A stretch of 64,000 nt of DNA from JAAZIN01 sp964441025 (GTDB lineage Bacteria; Bacillota; Dethiobacteria; DTU022), in NCBI GenBank assembly GCA_964441025.1, contig CAYTXG010000003.1, forward strand, positions 1-64,000, in the 5' to 3' direction. How positions within the stretch are numbered: position 1 is the stretch's first letter; each line of letters begins with the position of its first letter. Positions 1 to 7,972 of the stretch are shown piece by piece. Position numbers and translations under genes: made by a program. Under the pieces are notes generated by a model. It did no database searches, was not told the DNA's origin, and saw nothing but the letters and a program-made list of their open reading frames with translations.

Positions 1-2
1 AA

Positions 3-2285
3 AGCACCGGCCGGCTGGAGACCGTCGATATCTACGTGGCCAAGTGCGAAGCCAAACTTTACACGGCCGCCGATGCTTACAGCGACAGCATCACTGTCGC
101 CGGCGTGGGCGTGGACTATGCCGCAGTGCGCCGAAACAGCCCGCTGCCGGTGCAGTTCACCGTGCGGAACAGGGGCGTGAACACGCTGACGGACATGGAA
201 ATCACCCTGGACAGTGTAAGCACTGCGTTTGACGGCTTGAGCGTCCGGCCCAATCAGAGCGCCCTCCTCACCGTGTACCATGCCCTGGGCGACACCATTA
301 AAGATGTCCGCTACCGGGTCACGGCCAACAGCGTCGCCATCACCGCTGAGCCTGATGCAGAGGCCCTGCTCTATCTGGAGATCCCAGACGTAGGCATCTC
401 AGCGGTAAGTACAGTCAGGGAGGGAGAAGGGCTGCGATCAGTGCAGGTATGTCTCTACAACGAAAGTGACGTAGCCCTGGCCGGCAGCGGCCGCCGGGTG
501 CGGCTGGGCATCTACAGCGACCTGGACTGCCGCGACGGCGAAGACAACCTGGTCGCCGAAGTGGCGGGGCAAGAGACGGAGCCATTTCTCATCGACAACG
601 AGGCGGATCTGGCCCTCATCGACGCGGGAGGCTATTCGCGACAGCTCACCTTTGATGTGGCCGCCTACCTGGATGAGCACCTGGGGACCTGGGAGGAGAT
701 CCCCGGCAGCGGCGTGACCCTCTACTTCCAGGCCTGGATCGAGGAGGTGGTGGAAGAGGAACCGGGCGTCCCGCAATTCGTGACGGTGCCCGAGTATTTC
801 CGGGCCAACAATACCGACTCCATCACCTTCGACAGCCTGCTGGCCCGTTACGGCGAACCCGCCACCGTCACCACCCGCGTCTCCACCGGCACAGGCGGCG
901 CCACCGTGGCGAGCGTCAGCGTGCGCAACAACAGCCTCAGCCGGAAGAGCAGCGGCAACCTCATCGCCGCCCTGCTGGACGCCGAGGGCAACGTGCTCAA
1001 GACCATGCAGAGCTACACCCCTCCCCCAGCGCTTCGAAAGCTGACAGCGCCGCTCTTGCAGTCCCTGGGCCTCTTCTCCCCCGCCTCCGCAGGCCTGATC
1101 ACCATGGGCCCCGAAGAGACGGTAGAGGAGGAGTTCGATTTCGGCCTGCCCGGCTCTTCCGTCCGGGTGGTCTACACGGACCTGATCCTGCAGGAGCAGA
1201 GCAGCGCCGCTCTGGCCCGGCTCAGCTTCGAGGGGATTCCTGTGGATGTGGAGGACTTCATTGAAGATACCGGGGGCGTTTACGGCGCCATCCGCCGGGA
1301 TTTCAAAGGCGCCACCCTGGTCACCGCGGTGCCCGAACATCCCGAGGCCCAGATCTATATCAACGGGCAGCCGGCGCCTGACGGGGTAGCGGTGGTGGAT
1401 GTGGACCGCGACATGGATATCACCGTGCGCGTGGTCAGCGCCGACGGCTCAACGGAGCGCATCTACCGCCTGCAGATCGAAAACTACATCTTCATCAAGG
1501 CAAATCCTGGCTCACTCGATTTCGGCCGCGTTTTCGAAGGCTACGGCTCCGCCCCGGCAGCCCGGAGCTTCACTGTAGAAAATGAGGGTAATGTCCCGGT
1601 GCAGATTCTGGATCCCGGCGACGACTGCTTCACCGCCGGGGGGGCGCAGTTCCCCCTGACGATCAGCCCGGGCGGCGGGGCGACCCTGAGCCTCCGGCCC
1701 CGGGAGGGGCTCGCGGAAGGCATCTATGACCGGACGATCCTCCTGCAAACTGCAGAGGGTTACACGGCGGACCTGACTCTCCGCTTCACGGTGGAGAACG
1801 CCTACGTGCCTCGCGAACTGAGCGCCGGCGGCATCACAGTGTCAGGCGACATCCACGTGGATGCCAGGCTGAATATTTCGAAGTTGTCCCTGCACGGAGA
1901 GGACTGCGCCGCCTGCAAGGCCATCCTCAAAGCGCAAAAGAACAAAAACAACATCCTCATCCTGGGCAAAAATATCTCTCTCGATCCCGCTCCCGGTTTC
2001 ACCGGGGAGCTGACCGTCACCGTGGAGGTGGACCCCGGGTTCAACGGAAGAACCGTAACGGTAATGCACTGCCAAAACGGCGCCCTCAAGACCTACAAAG
2101 CCGTGGTTAAGGATGGCCAAATTACCTTTACCGTTCGAGGCTCACTTTCACCTTTCGCCTTGTTCGTGCTGGGCGGTCTCCTCCCCAAAACAGACGGTTA
2201 CCTGATCTGGCTCCTGCCCGCCGCCGCACTGGCTGGTGCCGGCGTCATACTGCAGCGGCGCAGAAAGGGGCTCCCCAGCCTGTAA
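3..2285 (+). CDS. Sortase-anchored surface protein with repeated beta-sandwich domains, 5'-truncated
   Basis: The reading frame is open to the first base of the window, so the N-terminus lies outside it; the GTG at 36 is not a convincing start. About 760 residues are visible. They are rich in beta-sandwich stretches: CARDB-like segments (for example PVQFTVRNRG near the visible start), a cadherin-like repeat around residues 450-495, and an ASPM/Ig-like segment (LDFGRVFEGYG) followed by a fourth domain. The C-terminus is a cell-wall sorting signal: LPKTD, a hydrophobic helix, then RRRK. The motif is a variant of LPXTG with Asp at the fifth position. The inferred role is a large extracellular adhesin or wall-bound structural protein. 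No catalytic motif was seen. The anchoring mode is well supported, the ligand unknown. Confidence 0.75.
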   Translation, partial: STGRLETVDIYVAKCEAKLYTAADAYSDSITVAGVGVDYAAVRRNSPLPVQFTVRNRGVNTLTDMEITLDSVSTAFDGLSVRPNQSALLTVYHALGDTIKDVRYRVTANSVAITAEPDAEALLYLEIPDVGISAVSTVREGEGLRSVQVCLYNESDVALAGSGRRVRLGIYSDLDCRDGEDNLVAEVAGQETEPFLIDNEADLALIDAGGYSRQLTFDVAAYLDEHLGTWEEIPGSGVTLYFQAWIEEVVEEEPGVPQFVTVPEYFRANNTDSITFDSLLARYGEPATVTTRVSTGTGGATVASVSVRNNSLSRKSSGNLIAALLDAEGNVLKTMQSYTPPPALRKLTAPLLQSLGLFSPASAGLITMGPEETVEEEFDFGLPGSSVRVVYTDLILQEQSSAALARLSFEGIPVDVEDFIEDTGGVYGAIRRDFKGATLVTAVPEHPEAQIYINGQPAPDGVAVVDVDRDMDITVRVVSADGSTERIYRLQIENYIFIKANPGSLDFGRVFEGYGSAPAARSFTVENEGNVPVQILDPGDDCFTAGGAQFPLTISPGGGATLSLRPREGLAEGIYDRTILLQTAEGYTADLTLRFTVENAYVPRELSAGGITVSGDIHVDARLNISKLSLHGEDCAACKAILKAQKNKNNILILGKNISLDPAPGFTGELTVTVEVDPGFNGRTVTVMHCQNGALKTYKAVVKDGQITFTVRGSLSPFALFVLGGLLPKTDGYLIWLLPAAALAGAGVILQRRRKGLPSL

Positions 2286-2310
2286 CAGGCGGAGACCGAT
2301 TGCCAGGCAT

Positions 2311-2344
2311 ATATTCGGGCCGGGGGAAACCCCGGCCCGAATAT
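2311..2344. repeat. Perfect 15-bp hairpin, terminator-like without a T-run
   Basis: A 15-bp perfect inverted repeat (2311-2325 with 2330-2344) encloses a GAAA loop just after the surface-protein gene. No T-run follows on either strand, so it is not a classic intrinsic terminator. The GGGCCGGG core recurs in a second hairpin at 8836-8858, which suggests a REP-like intergenic element that may still end or protect the mRNA. Confidence 0.6.
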
Positions 2345-2370
2345 TACCGGCTCCTAACTTGAAGAGAGAG

Positions 2371-2391
2371 GGCCGGCTTTTGAGGCCGACC
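2371..2391 (-). terminator. Weak hairpin downstream of acyl-CoA ligase 1
   Basis: On the minus strand a 7-bp stem with one G-U pair and a CTCAAAA loop lies about 37 bases past the stop of the ligase at 2428. It is followed by a pyrimidine-rich CTCTCTCTTC tract rather than a T-run. It is a possible but weak terminator. Confidence 0.3.
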
Positions 2392-2427
2392 CCACATTCA
2401 CTTCAGATTTACATAATTTGACAGTGC

Positions 2428-4116
2428 TTAACTGCCGGCTTTCCGGTCCAGTTTGGCCTGCTCCTCTTCAACGAGCATGCGACGCAAGATCTTGCCCACC
2501 ATGGTTTTGGGAAGTTCATCCCTGAACTCAACCACTTTTGGCACTTTGTACTTGGTCAGGTTCGCGGCGCAGAATTCGATGACCTCTTCTTCAGTCATGG
2601 TGACCCCTTCTTTGAGCACAATATAGGCCTTGATCGTCTCACCGCGATATTCATGGGGCACTCCGGCCACGCAGGCCTCCATGATCTTCTCATGAGTGTA
2701 GAGGACCTCTTCGATTTCCCGGGGGAAGATATTGAAGCCGCCGGCGATAACCATATCCTTTTGACGGTCAACAATATAGAAATAGCCGTCCTCATCCATG
2801 ACCGCGATATCACCTGTGAGGATGTATCCATCGTGAAATATGTTCTTGTTATCCTCGTCCCGGTTGAGGTAGCCCCGCATTACCTGCGGTCCCTTGACCG
2901 CCAGCTGGCCCCTTTCGCCCACCGGCATTTCCCTGGAGGGATCCTCCAGGCCGACAATCCTGGCATCCACCCCCGGGAAAGGCAGCCCGATGCTGCCGGG
3001 CCTGTTCTCTCCATAGATGGGATTGCAATGCGTTACCGGTGAGGTTTCGGTGAGCCCGTAACCTTCCCGCAAGCGGCCGCCGTGAGTGATCTTTTCAAAC
3101 TGCTTCTGTACTTCAACCGGCAGGGGGGCGGCGCCGCTGATGCAGACCTTGATGGAGCTGAGGTCATATTTTCCCACATCCGGGGCATTGTTTATCGCCA
3201 CATACATTGTGGGAACGCCTGGGAAGAGGGTAGGCCTCTCCTTGTGAATAAGACTGAGGATCTCGTTAATTTTAAACTGTGGAACTGTAATCAGGGTTCC
3301 GCATGTCACCAGGGCCAGGTTAAGGGCAATGGACATACCGTAGCTGTGGAAAAAGGGCAGGACCCCGAGCATGATCTCTTTTCCCTCATCATATTTTGAC
3401 AGCCATTGTCTTGCCTGCAGCGCATTGGCCAGAATGTTGCCGTGGGTGAGGACGGCCCCCTTGGGCACACCCGTGGTTCCGCCTGTGTACATGTAGCATG
3501 CCGGTTCCTCCAGGCCCTCCTTTACCTCGGGCAGGGGATGGGAGCGATAGCGCTTCAGCAAATCCAACAGCCAAAAATCGTCGGGCTCCAGCTTGACCCG
3601 ATCGCCCTCCTTTTTCTCCTTGAACAGGGTATAGAGAAACTTAAGCGCCCCCCCAAGATAGTCTTTGATGCTGGTCACGATCACCACTTTCAGTTTCGTT
3701 CTGTCCTTGACCTTTTTGACCAGGGGATAGAACCGGCTCAGGGTAACAATTGCCTCTGCACCGGAGTCATTGAGCTGATGCACAAGCTCCCGCTCCACGT
3801 AAAGAGGATTACAGGGGGTGACAATGCAGCCGGCGCGCAGAGCGCCGTAGAAAGCGATGACATACTGGGGGCAGTTGGGCATGTGCAAAGCCACCCGGCT
3901 TCCCGGCTCCAGTCCCAGCCCCGCAAGAACCCCGGCAAAAGAATCGACCTCTTCATTCAGCTTTTTATAGGTCAGCCGGCCGCTCATGAATTGGACAGCG
4001 ATGTTAAGGGGAGATTTACCAGCAGCCTCTTCCAGGAAACGGGGGAGTGTTTTGGGCGGCAGCACCATATCATGCGACACGCCGGGATCATAGCTATTGT
4101 ACCAGTGTTTACCCAT
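2428..4116 (-). CDS. Long-chain fatty acid--CoA ligase (AMP-forming), copy 1
   Basis: This 562-residue protein has the ANL-superfamily layout. The P-loop motif YTGGTTGVPKGA lies near residue 210, the YGLTETSP adenylate-binding motif near 355, the TGDIAVMDEDGYFYIVDR hinge near 430, and the C-terminal catalytic lysine in LPKTMVGKILRR near 540. The family activates fatty acids to acyl-CoA with ATP. The length is normal and the ATG start has an AAGGAGG site 7 bases upstream. The next gene upstream, at 4353, is a close paralogue with the same organisation, so this is a tandem duplication. Chain-length specificity cannot be read from the sequence; a role in beta-oxidation or membrane lipid salvage is inference. 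Confidence 0.9.
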   Translation of the reverse strand: MGKHWYNSYDPGVSHDMVLPPKTLPRFLEEAAGKSPLNIAVQFMSGRLTYKKLNEEVDSFAGVLAGLGLEPGSRVALHMPNCPQYVIAFYGALRAGCIVTPCNPLYVERELVHQLNDSGAEAIVTLSRFYPLVKKVKDRTKLKVVIVTSIKDYLGGALKFLYTLFKEKKEGDRVKLEPDDFWLLDLLKRYRSHPLPEVKEGLEEPACYMYTGGTTGVPKGAVLTHGNILANALQARQWLSKYDEGKEIMLGVLPFFHSYGMSIALNLALVTCGTLITVPQFKINEILSLIHKERPTLFPGVPTMYVAINNAPDVGKYDLSSIKVCISGAAPLPVEVQKQFEKITHGGRLREGYGLTETSPVTHCNPIYGENRPGSIGLPFPGVDARIVGLEDPSREMPVGERGQLAVKGPQVMRGYLNRDEDNKNIFHDGYILTGDIAVMDEDGYFYIVDRQKDMVIAGGFNIFPREIEEVLYTHEKIMEACVAGVPHEYRGETIKAYIVLKEGVTMTEEEVIEFCAANLTKYKVPKVVEFRDELPKTMVGKILRRMLVEEEQAKLDRKAGS

Positions 4117-4290
4117 AAGAATCCTCCTTACTATTAAAATAGTTGCTCCCGCTTCATTGCCTGTTTTTAGTCATTTGTATATACTTACTCTATTTATACT
4201 TTATATTCGACTTTTAATTGTGGATATCCTTTTGCTCTTTAAAATCATATTTATATACTTAACTATTGGTATATCACTTTGCAATCCGAA
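4117..4290 (-). promoter_or_regulatory. AT-rich upstream region of acyl-CoA ligase 1 with near-identical 17-mers
   Basis: About 170 strongly AT-rich bases precede the ligase at 2428, in contrast to GC-rich surroundings. Two 17-mers, at 4171-4187 and 4245-4261, match at 14 of 17 positions (TCAT...ATATACTTA), with a looser third copy between them. No unambiguous -35/-10 pair could be chosen. Repeated sites upstream of a fatty-acid gene suggest a regulator-binding region, but this is inference. Confidence 0.35.
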
Positions 4291-4296
4291 AAAGAA

Positions 4297-4320
4297 AGCC
4301 GCTTTGCTTTATAAGCGGCT
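4297..4320 (-). terminator. Intrinsic terminator of acyl-CoA ligase 2
   Basis: On the minus strand an 8-bp stem (AGCCGCTT with AAGCGGCT) and 8-base loop is followed directly by TTCTTTTTC, about 33 bases after the stop of the ligase at 4353. It fits a Rho-independent terminator and separates the two ligase transcription units. Confidence 0.75.
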
Positions 4321-4352
4321 GAATTCAGATCTGAATTTTAGAAGGGCCTCTG

Positions 4353-6026
4353 TTAGGCTTTTTGGGCTCTCTCCTCCTCGACCAAAGCCCGGCGCAAAAC
4401 CTTGCCGACCATAGTTTTCGGCAGCTCTTCCCTGAACTCAATCATCCTGGGGACCTTGTACCCGGCCAGGTTTATCCGGCAGAATTGGACGATCTCATCC
4501 TCGCTTGCGCTCTCGCCTTCGCGGAGCACAATATAGGCTTTGACCGTTTCGCCACGGTATGCGTGCGGGATCCCCACGGCGCAGGCCTCCTTGATTTTTG
4601 GATGGCTGAAGAGAACCTCTTCGATCTCCCGTGGGAAAATATTGAAGCCCCCGGCAATAATCATGTCTTTTTTCCTGTCGACAACATAGAAGTAGCCCTC
4701 CTCGTCCATCCTGGCAATATCTCCGGTAAGAAACCAGTCCTCGTGAAACACTTCCGCCGTCTCCCCGGGCTGGTTGATATACTCCTTCATTACCTGGGGG
4801 CCCCGGACCGCCAGCTGCCCGATCTCGCCTGCAGGCATTTCCACGGCCGAATCGGCAAGATCAACTATTTTCGCCTCCGTCCCGGGAAAAGGTATGCCGA
4901 TGCTTCCCGGTTTGGAGCGGCCGTAAATGGGGTTGCAGTGGGTCACCGGCGAGGTCTCCGTCAGCCCGTAACCTTCTCGCAGGCGGCCGCCCGTGAGTTT
5001 CTCGAAACGGTTCTGCACTTCCAACGGTAGAGGCGCCGCGCCGCTGATGCAGATCCGGATGGAGCTCAGGTCGTACTTGCCCAGGTCGGGCGCATTGATC
5101 AGGGCGATATAAAGAGTGGGCACGCCTGGCAGCAGCGTCGGCCTTTCCCGGTGAATCAGTTTCAGGATCTCTTTTTGCGAGAATTGCGGCACTAGAATCA
5201 GCGTACCTGCCGTAACCAGAGAGAAGTTCAAGCAGGTACTCATCCCATAGCTGTGGAAAAATGGCAGAACGGCCAGGCCTATTTCCGCCCCCTCCTGGAA
5301 ATCTGTGAGCCAGCTTTTGATCTGCAAGGCATTGGCCACCAGGTTGCGATGCGTAAGGTGGGCCCCTTTTGCCAGACCGGTGGTTCCACCGGTGTAGAGA
5401 AAGCAGGCGGCATCTTCTGGCTCTCTTTCCACTCGGGGAGGGGAGGCGGAAGAGTATTCCTTCATCAGATCCTGGAGCCAGAAATCGCCCTGCTGAAGTT
5501 TTACCCGGTCACCTTCGCCCCCTTCCCGGAGGAGAGTATAAAGGGTTTTCAGGTGAAAAGGGAGATACTCCTTTATATTTGTCGCAATAATTGTTCTGAT
5601 CGCCGTCCTCTCCTTGATCTTTCTTACCAGGGGGTAGAAGCGGCTCAGGGTGACGATAATCTCCGCTCCTGAATCGTTAAGCTGGTGGATGAGCTCACGC
5701 TCCACATAAAGGGGATTGCAGGGGACCACAACGGCTCCGGCTTTCAGGATACCGCTGTAAGCAATCATGAACTGGGGGCAGTTCGGCAGGTTCAGAGCCA
5801 CCCGGCTGCCCCGCCCTATACCCAGGCCGGCCAGCGCCGCTGCAAAACAGCCGGCCATCTTGTTCAGCTCCCCGTAGCTTAAGCTGCCGCCCATGAATTT
5901 TGCGGCGGCAATATCAGGGAAGCGGCGCGCCGTCTCCTCCAGATAATAGGGAATTGTTTTATCCGGTATCTCCAGATCATACGGCACACCCGCTTCGTAA
6001 TGCTCCAGCCAGATTCTCTTGACCAT
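4353..6026 (-). CDS. Long-chain fatty acid--CoA ligase (AMP-forming), copy 2
   Basis: This 557-residue paralogue of the gene at 2428 aligns along its whole length. The same motifs appear: YTGGTTGLAKGA, YGLTETSP, TGDIARMDEEGYFYVVDRKKDM and the C-terminal lysine in LPKTMVGKVLRR. It catalyses ATP-dependent formation of acyl-CoA through an acyl-AMP intermediate. The ATG start has a GAGGAGG site. The copies have diverged at the extreme C-terminus and in the substrate-tunnel region around residues 240-330, so different acyl preferences are possible. A terminator between the copies and separate upstream regions suggest independent expression. Confidence 0.9.
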   Translation of the reverse strand: MVKRIWLEHYEAGVPYDLEIPDKTIPYYLEETARRFPDIAAAKFMGGSLSYGELNKMAGCFAAALAGLGIGRGSRVALNLPNCPQFMIAYSGILKAGAVVVPCNPLYVERELIHQLNDSGAEIIVTLSRFYPLVRKIKERTAIRTIIATNIKEYLPFHLKTLYTLLREGGEGDRVKLQQGDFWLQDLMKEYSSASPPRVEREPEDAACFLYTGGTTGLAKGAHLTHRNLVANALQIKSWLTDFQEGAEIGLAVLPFFHSYGMSTCLNFSLVTAGTLILVPQFSQKEILKLIHRERPTLLPGVPTLYIALINAPDLGKYDLSSIRICISGAAPLPLEVQNRFEKLTGGRLREGYGLTETSPVTHCNPIYGRSKPGSIGIPFPGTEAKIVDLADSAVEMPAGEIGQLAVRGPQVMKEYINQPGETAEVFHEDWFLTGDIARMDEEGYFYVVDRKKDMIIAGGFNIFPREIEEVLFSHPKIKEACAVGIPHAYRGETVKAYIVLREGESASEDEIVQFCRINLAGYKVPRMIEFREELPKTMVGKVLRRALVEEERAQKA

Positions 6027-6264
6027 GACCAGGCCTCCTCAATATTGATGAGAGCAAGGGGAAGGCAATGGACTGCTTCCAGGCATGTTCTGAATCTTCC
6101 TAATTATACACCGGAAGGCCCGCCTGGGGCCAGCTGTTTTTTCCAGCGCATGACCCGGCAAAGCGCCGGCAGGTTTTTTTCTTCGTTTCGCGAAAGATGC
6201 TAATGGGAATTAGCTAATGCCCGGCCGGCTCGATTCAATATTGTACGCATAAGGAGGCCCCAAC

Positions 6265-6948
6265 ATGTTCGACATTGTTAAGGATCTTCACATCGAACTG
6301 AAGACAGAGCATGTGCTGAAAGGGCAGGGCATTGATCCGGCAAAAGCTTCGAAACTTTTGACCGGGATCGCCTCGGAAGTTCTGGACGAGGCAAGAGCCC
6401 TGTTAAGACCGGCAGCAATTTTCGTCAGCGTACCGGTCTCCGGTTTCCAACAGGATGGAATCACTTTTGACGGCGGCTTTTTTGCCGGCCCCCTGGTGGC
6501 AAAGGCTTTCGCCGGGGCCGACGACCTGGTCCTGGCGCTGTGTACAATAGGAAGAGAACTGGAAGGGCGCATTGCCGGGCTGATGGATACCGATATGATG
6601 CACGCCATAGCCCTGGACGGCGCCGGCACGGCAGCAGTGGGCGAAGTTTCGCGCTTGATCAGAGAGCAGATTGGCAGCATCGCGAAAAGCGCCGGCCTGA
6701 AAGCCGGGATGGAAGCCAACCCGGGCCAGGAGGGATGGCCCATCGAACAGCAGAGGACGCTTTTCAATATCATCCCCGCCGGCGAGATCGGGGTGGAGCT
6801 TACCGAAAGCTGCTTGATGATCCCCCGCAAGTCAGTCACTTTCGTAATCGGGATTGGCGGTGGAATGTGTTCCGATGCCGTCTCCTGCGAATTCTGTTCA
6901 AAGCGGGAGCACTGCCAGTGGCGGAGCGAAAGCAGGGGCGGCAGGTAA
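6265..6948 (+). CDS. Methionine synthase activation-domain-like protein with a C-terminal Cys cluster
   Basis: 227 residues; ATG preceded by AAGGAGG. The central and C-terminal part resembles the reactivation (AdoMet-binding) domain of cobalamin-dependent methionine synthase: GWPIEQQRTLF near residue 157, then IGVELTESCLMIPRKSV near 175-190. In the full enzyme this domain remethylates inactive cob(II)alamin with AdoMet and an electron donor. Here it stands alone, as in many anaerobes where free-standing versions are thought to service corrinoid proteins. The tail carries four cysteines spaced C-X5-C-X2-C-X5-C (about residues 202-217), which could hold an iron-sulfur cluster. No corrinoid protein is encoded nearby. 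The family match is by motif recognition; the corrinoid partner is unknown. Confidence 0.7.
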   Translation: MFDIVKDLHIELKTEHVLKGQGIDPAKASKLLTGIASEVLDEARALLRPAAIFVSVPVSGFQQDGITFDGGFFAGPLVAKAFAGADDLVLALCTIGRELEGRIAGLMDTDMMHAIALDGAGTAAVGEVSRLIREQIGSIAKSAGLKAGMEANPGQEGWPIEQQRTLFNIIPAGEIGVELTESCLMIPRKSVTFVIGIGGGMCSDAVSCEFCSKREHCQWRSESRGGR

Positions 6949-6953
6949 ACTGC

Positions 6954-6992
6954 GGGGGGCGGCGCAATCCGCCCCCCCCTTTTATTTTTATT
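6954..6992 (+). terminator. Intrinsic terminator after the activation-domain gene
   Basis: A 9-bp G/C stem (6954-6962 with 6969-6977) with a 6-base loop is followed by CCTTTTATTTTTATT. The T-run overlaps the 3' end of the minus-strand radical SAM remnant. Confidence 0.85.
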
Positions 6993-7259
6993 CCAGGCCG
7001 TATATCAGGCGCGGCGCCAGGCAGCGGGGAAAGCGCTCCAGCAGCGCCAGGCGCATACTGTAGCAGAAGTGACAGGCATCGGCATACACCTTCAAAGCAA
7101 ATTCTTTTCACGCTGTCCAGCCTGGAGGCCTCGCCAAGCGACGCCTCGATCTGCTCCAGGGTAGAAGGTGCCGCCGGAGCGGGGGCCGCTGTAAAGGAAG
7201 CAGTGGTCGCATTCATAAGCACATTCATAGGTCAGCAGGAAATGTAAGCCCTTGATCAT
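6988..7259 (-). pseudogene. Radical SAM protein remnant (frameshifted, large internal deletion)
   Basis: From ATG 7257-7259 the minus strand reads MIKGLHFLLTY, then a CX3CX2C radical SAM motif (ECAYECDHC) and LYSGPRSGGTF. A one-base shift at about 7161 then moves the frame to TLEQIEASLGEASRL...RICFEG. Where the usual GGEP-type motif should follow, the sequence instead jumps, with another frame change near 7090, to a C-terminal end reading YADACHFCYSMRLALLERF...LIYGLE and a stop at 6988-6990. A full-length member would be several times longer, so most of the barrel is missing. Only about 85 codons remain in three frames. A GAGG site lies 8 bases before the ATG. It cannot make an active enzyme. 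Confidence 0.8.
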
Positions 7260-7560
7260 AATTAAGACCTCGACTTTCAGCTGTGATTATTGCCAATTAA
7301 CTGCTGCGCCGTCTTCAGTTCACCTTTTGTGACTATTGTGCTGTTGCAGTATTCGTCAAAATAAGGGGCATTACCTTTACCATGAAGAAAATGGAACCAA
7401 TAAACGGGCCGGCGGCAGGCAGATCAAGCCACCCGGCAGGGGCCATCTGTTGGCCAGTGGCATTACACCGCGGGGTGTCAGGGGCGACCCTCGTGGTCGC
7501 CCAGGGTAAATCACAGGTGCAGCATTGGGTGGGCGACCCGTCAATAGGAGGGTAAGACTC
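7260..7560. other. Gene-free stretch with GGGCGACC repeat copies
   Basis: No convincing gene lies on either strand. A hairpin of GGGCGACC and its complement sits at 7482-7502, and a further direct copy of GGGCGACCC occurs at 7531-7539. The pattern is that of an intergenic palindromic repeat. A GGAGGG site at 7547-7552 serves the tiny frame at 7561. Confidence 0.5.
7482..7502. repeat. Palindromic GGGCGACC/GGTCGCCC element
   Basis: Eight-base arms at 7482-7489 and 7495-7502 enclose a 5-base loop, with no T-run. A similar high-GC palindrome occurs at 49297-49316. It is probably a dispersed intergenic repeat. Confidence 0.55.
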
Positions 7561-7605
7561 ATGAAAAGATCAAAATTAACTTTAACAGCGATAATTAAAG
7601 AATAA
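7561..7605 (+). pseudogene. 14-codon stub resembling a HicB antitoxin N-terminus
   Basis: ATG at 7561, with GGAGGG eight bases upstream, opens MKRSKLTLTAIIKE and then meets TAA. HicB-type antitoxins commonly begin with a short strand of the form M-x-LTAIIKKEG before the YVALCPEL region, which is absent here. It is most simply a truncated hicB, although a leader peptide or chance frame is possible. No hicA toxin gene is visible beside it. Confidence 0.3.
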
Positions 7606-7773
7606 TCCCTGTAAGCCTTGGGAACCATGGCTTTGCGGGGGTTGCCGCTTTTCCGATACATGTTGTATATTTTAGATATTATGTTGCTCGGGAGTCATTT
7701 CGGGCACAAGGCAGCCTGGCGGGCCATCTTATGGTTGGAGTCGCATCGTCATGCCTGAAATGTACATAATAAT

Positions 7774-7848
7774 TGGCTCCCCAGGCAGGACTCGAACCTG
7801 CAACCTACCGGTTAACAGCCGGTCGCTCTGCCATTGAGCTACTGAGGA
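7774..7848 (-). tRNA. tRNA-Asn (anticodon GTT)
   Basis: The minus strand folds as a complete 75-base cloverleaf. The acceptor TCCTCAG pairs with CTGGGGA (one U-G pair), the D-arm contains AGCTCAATGGCAGAGC, the anticodon loop reads CTGTTAACC with GTT, and the T-arm carries GGTTCGAGTCC. The discriminator is G and the CCA end is encoded. Confidence 0.96.
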
Positions 7849-7858
7849 ACCTGAAGTA

Positions 7859-7887
7859 ATTATAACGAATGCTTTCGAATTCGTCAA
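7859..7887 (-). promoter_or_regulatory. Sigma-A promoter of tRNA-Asn
   Basis: On the minus strand TTGACG (7882-7887) and TATAAT (7859-7864) are separated by exactly 17 bases and lie just upstream of the tRNA 5' end at 7848. Confidence 0.85.
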
Positions 7888-7972
7888 GGTTCCGATGCTG
7901 CTTTTGCCGCCGCCATATTCCGCCATATTCCCCTCCATATTCGCCCGGACCGGCCCTTACTCATCTATTCGC

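Noticed and set aside
438..1340. Long open frame on the minus strand, opposite the surface protein
   Set aside because: It mirrors the GC-rich codons of the real gene, has no domain resemblance and no RBS.
2311..2344. Hairpin as a Rho-independent terminator
   Set aside because: The stem is perfect, but no T-run follows on either strand; it is kept as a repeat instead.
6540..7247. 235-codon plus-strand frame across the activation-domain gene and the radical SAM remnant
   Set aside because: It begins inside the real gene in another frame and passes through its terminator.
7377..7661. 94-codon minus-strand frame in the 7.3-7.7 kb gap
   Set aside because: It runs through palindromic repeats, has low-complexity Pro/Gly composition and no RBS.
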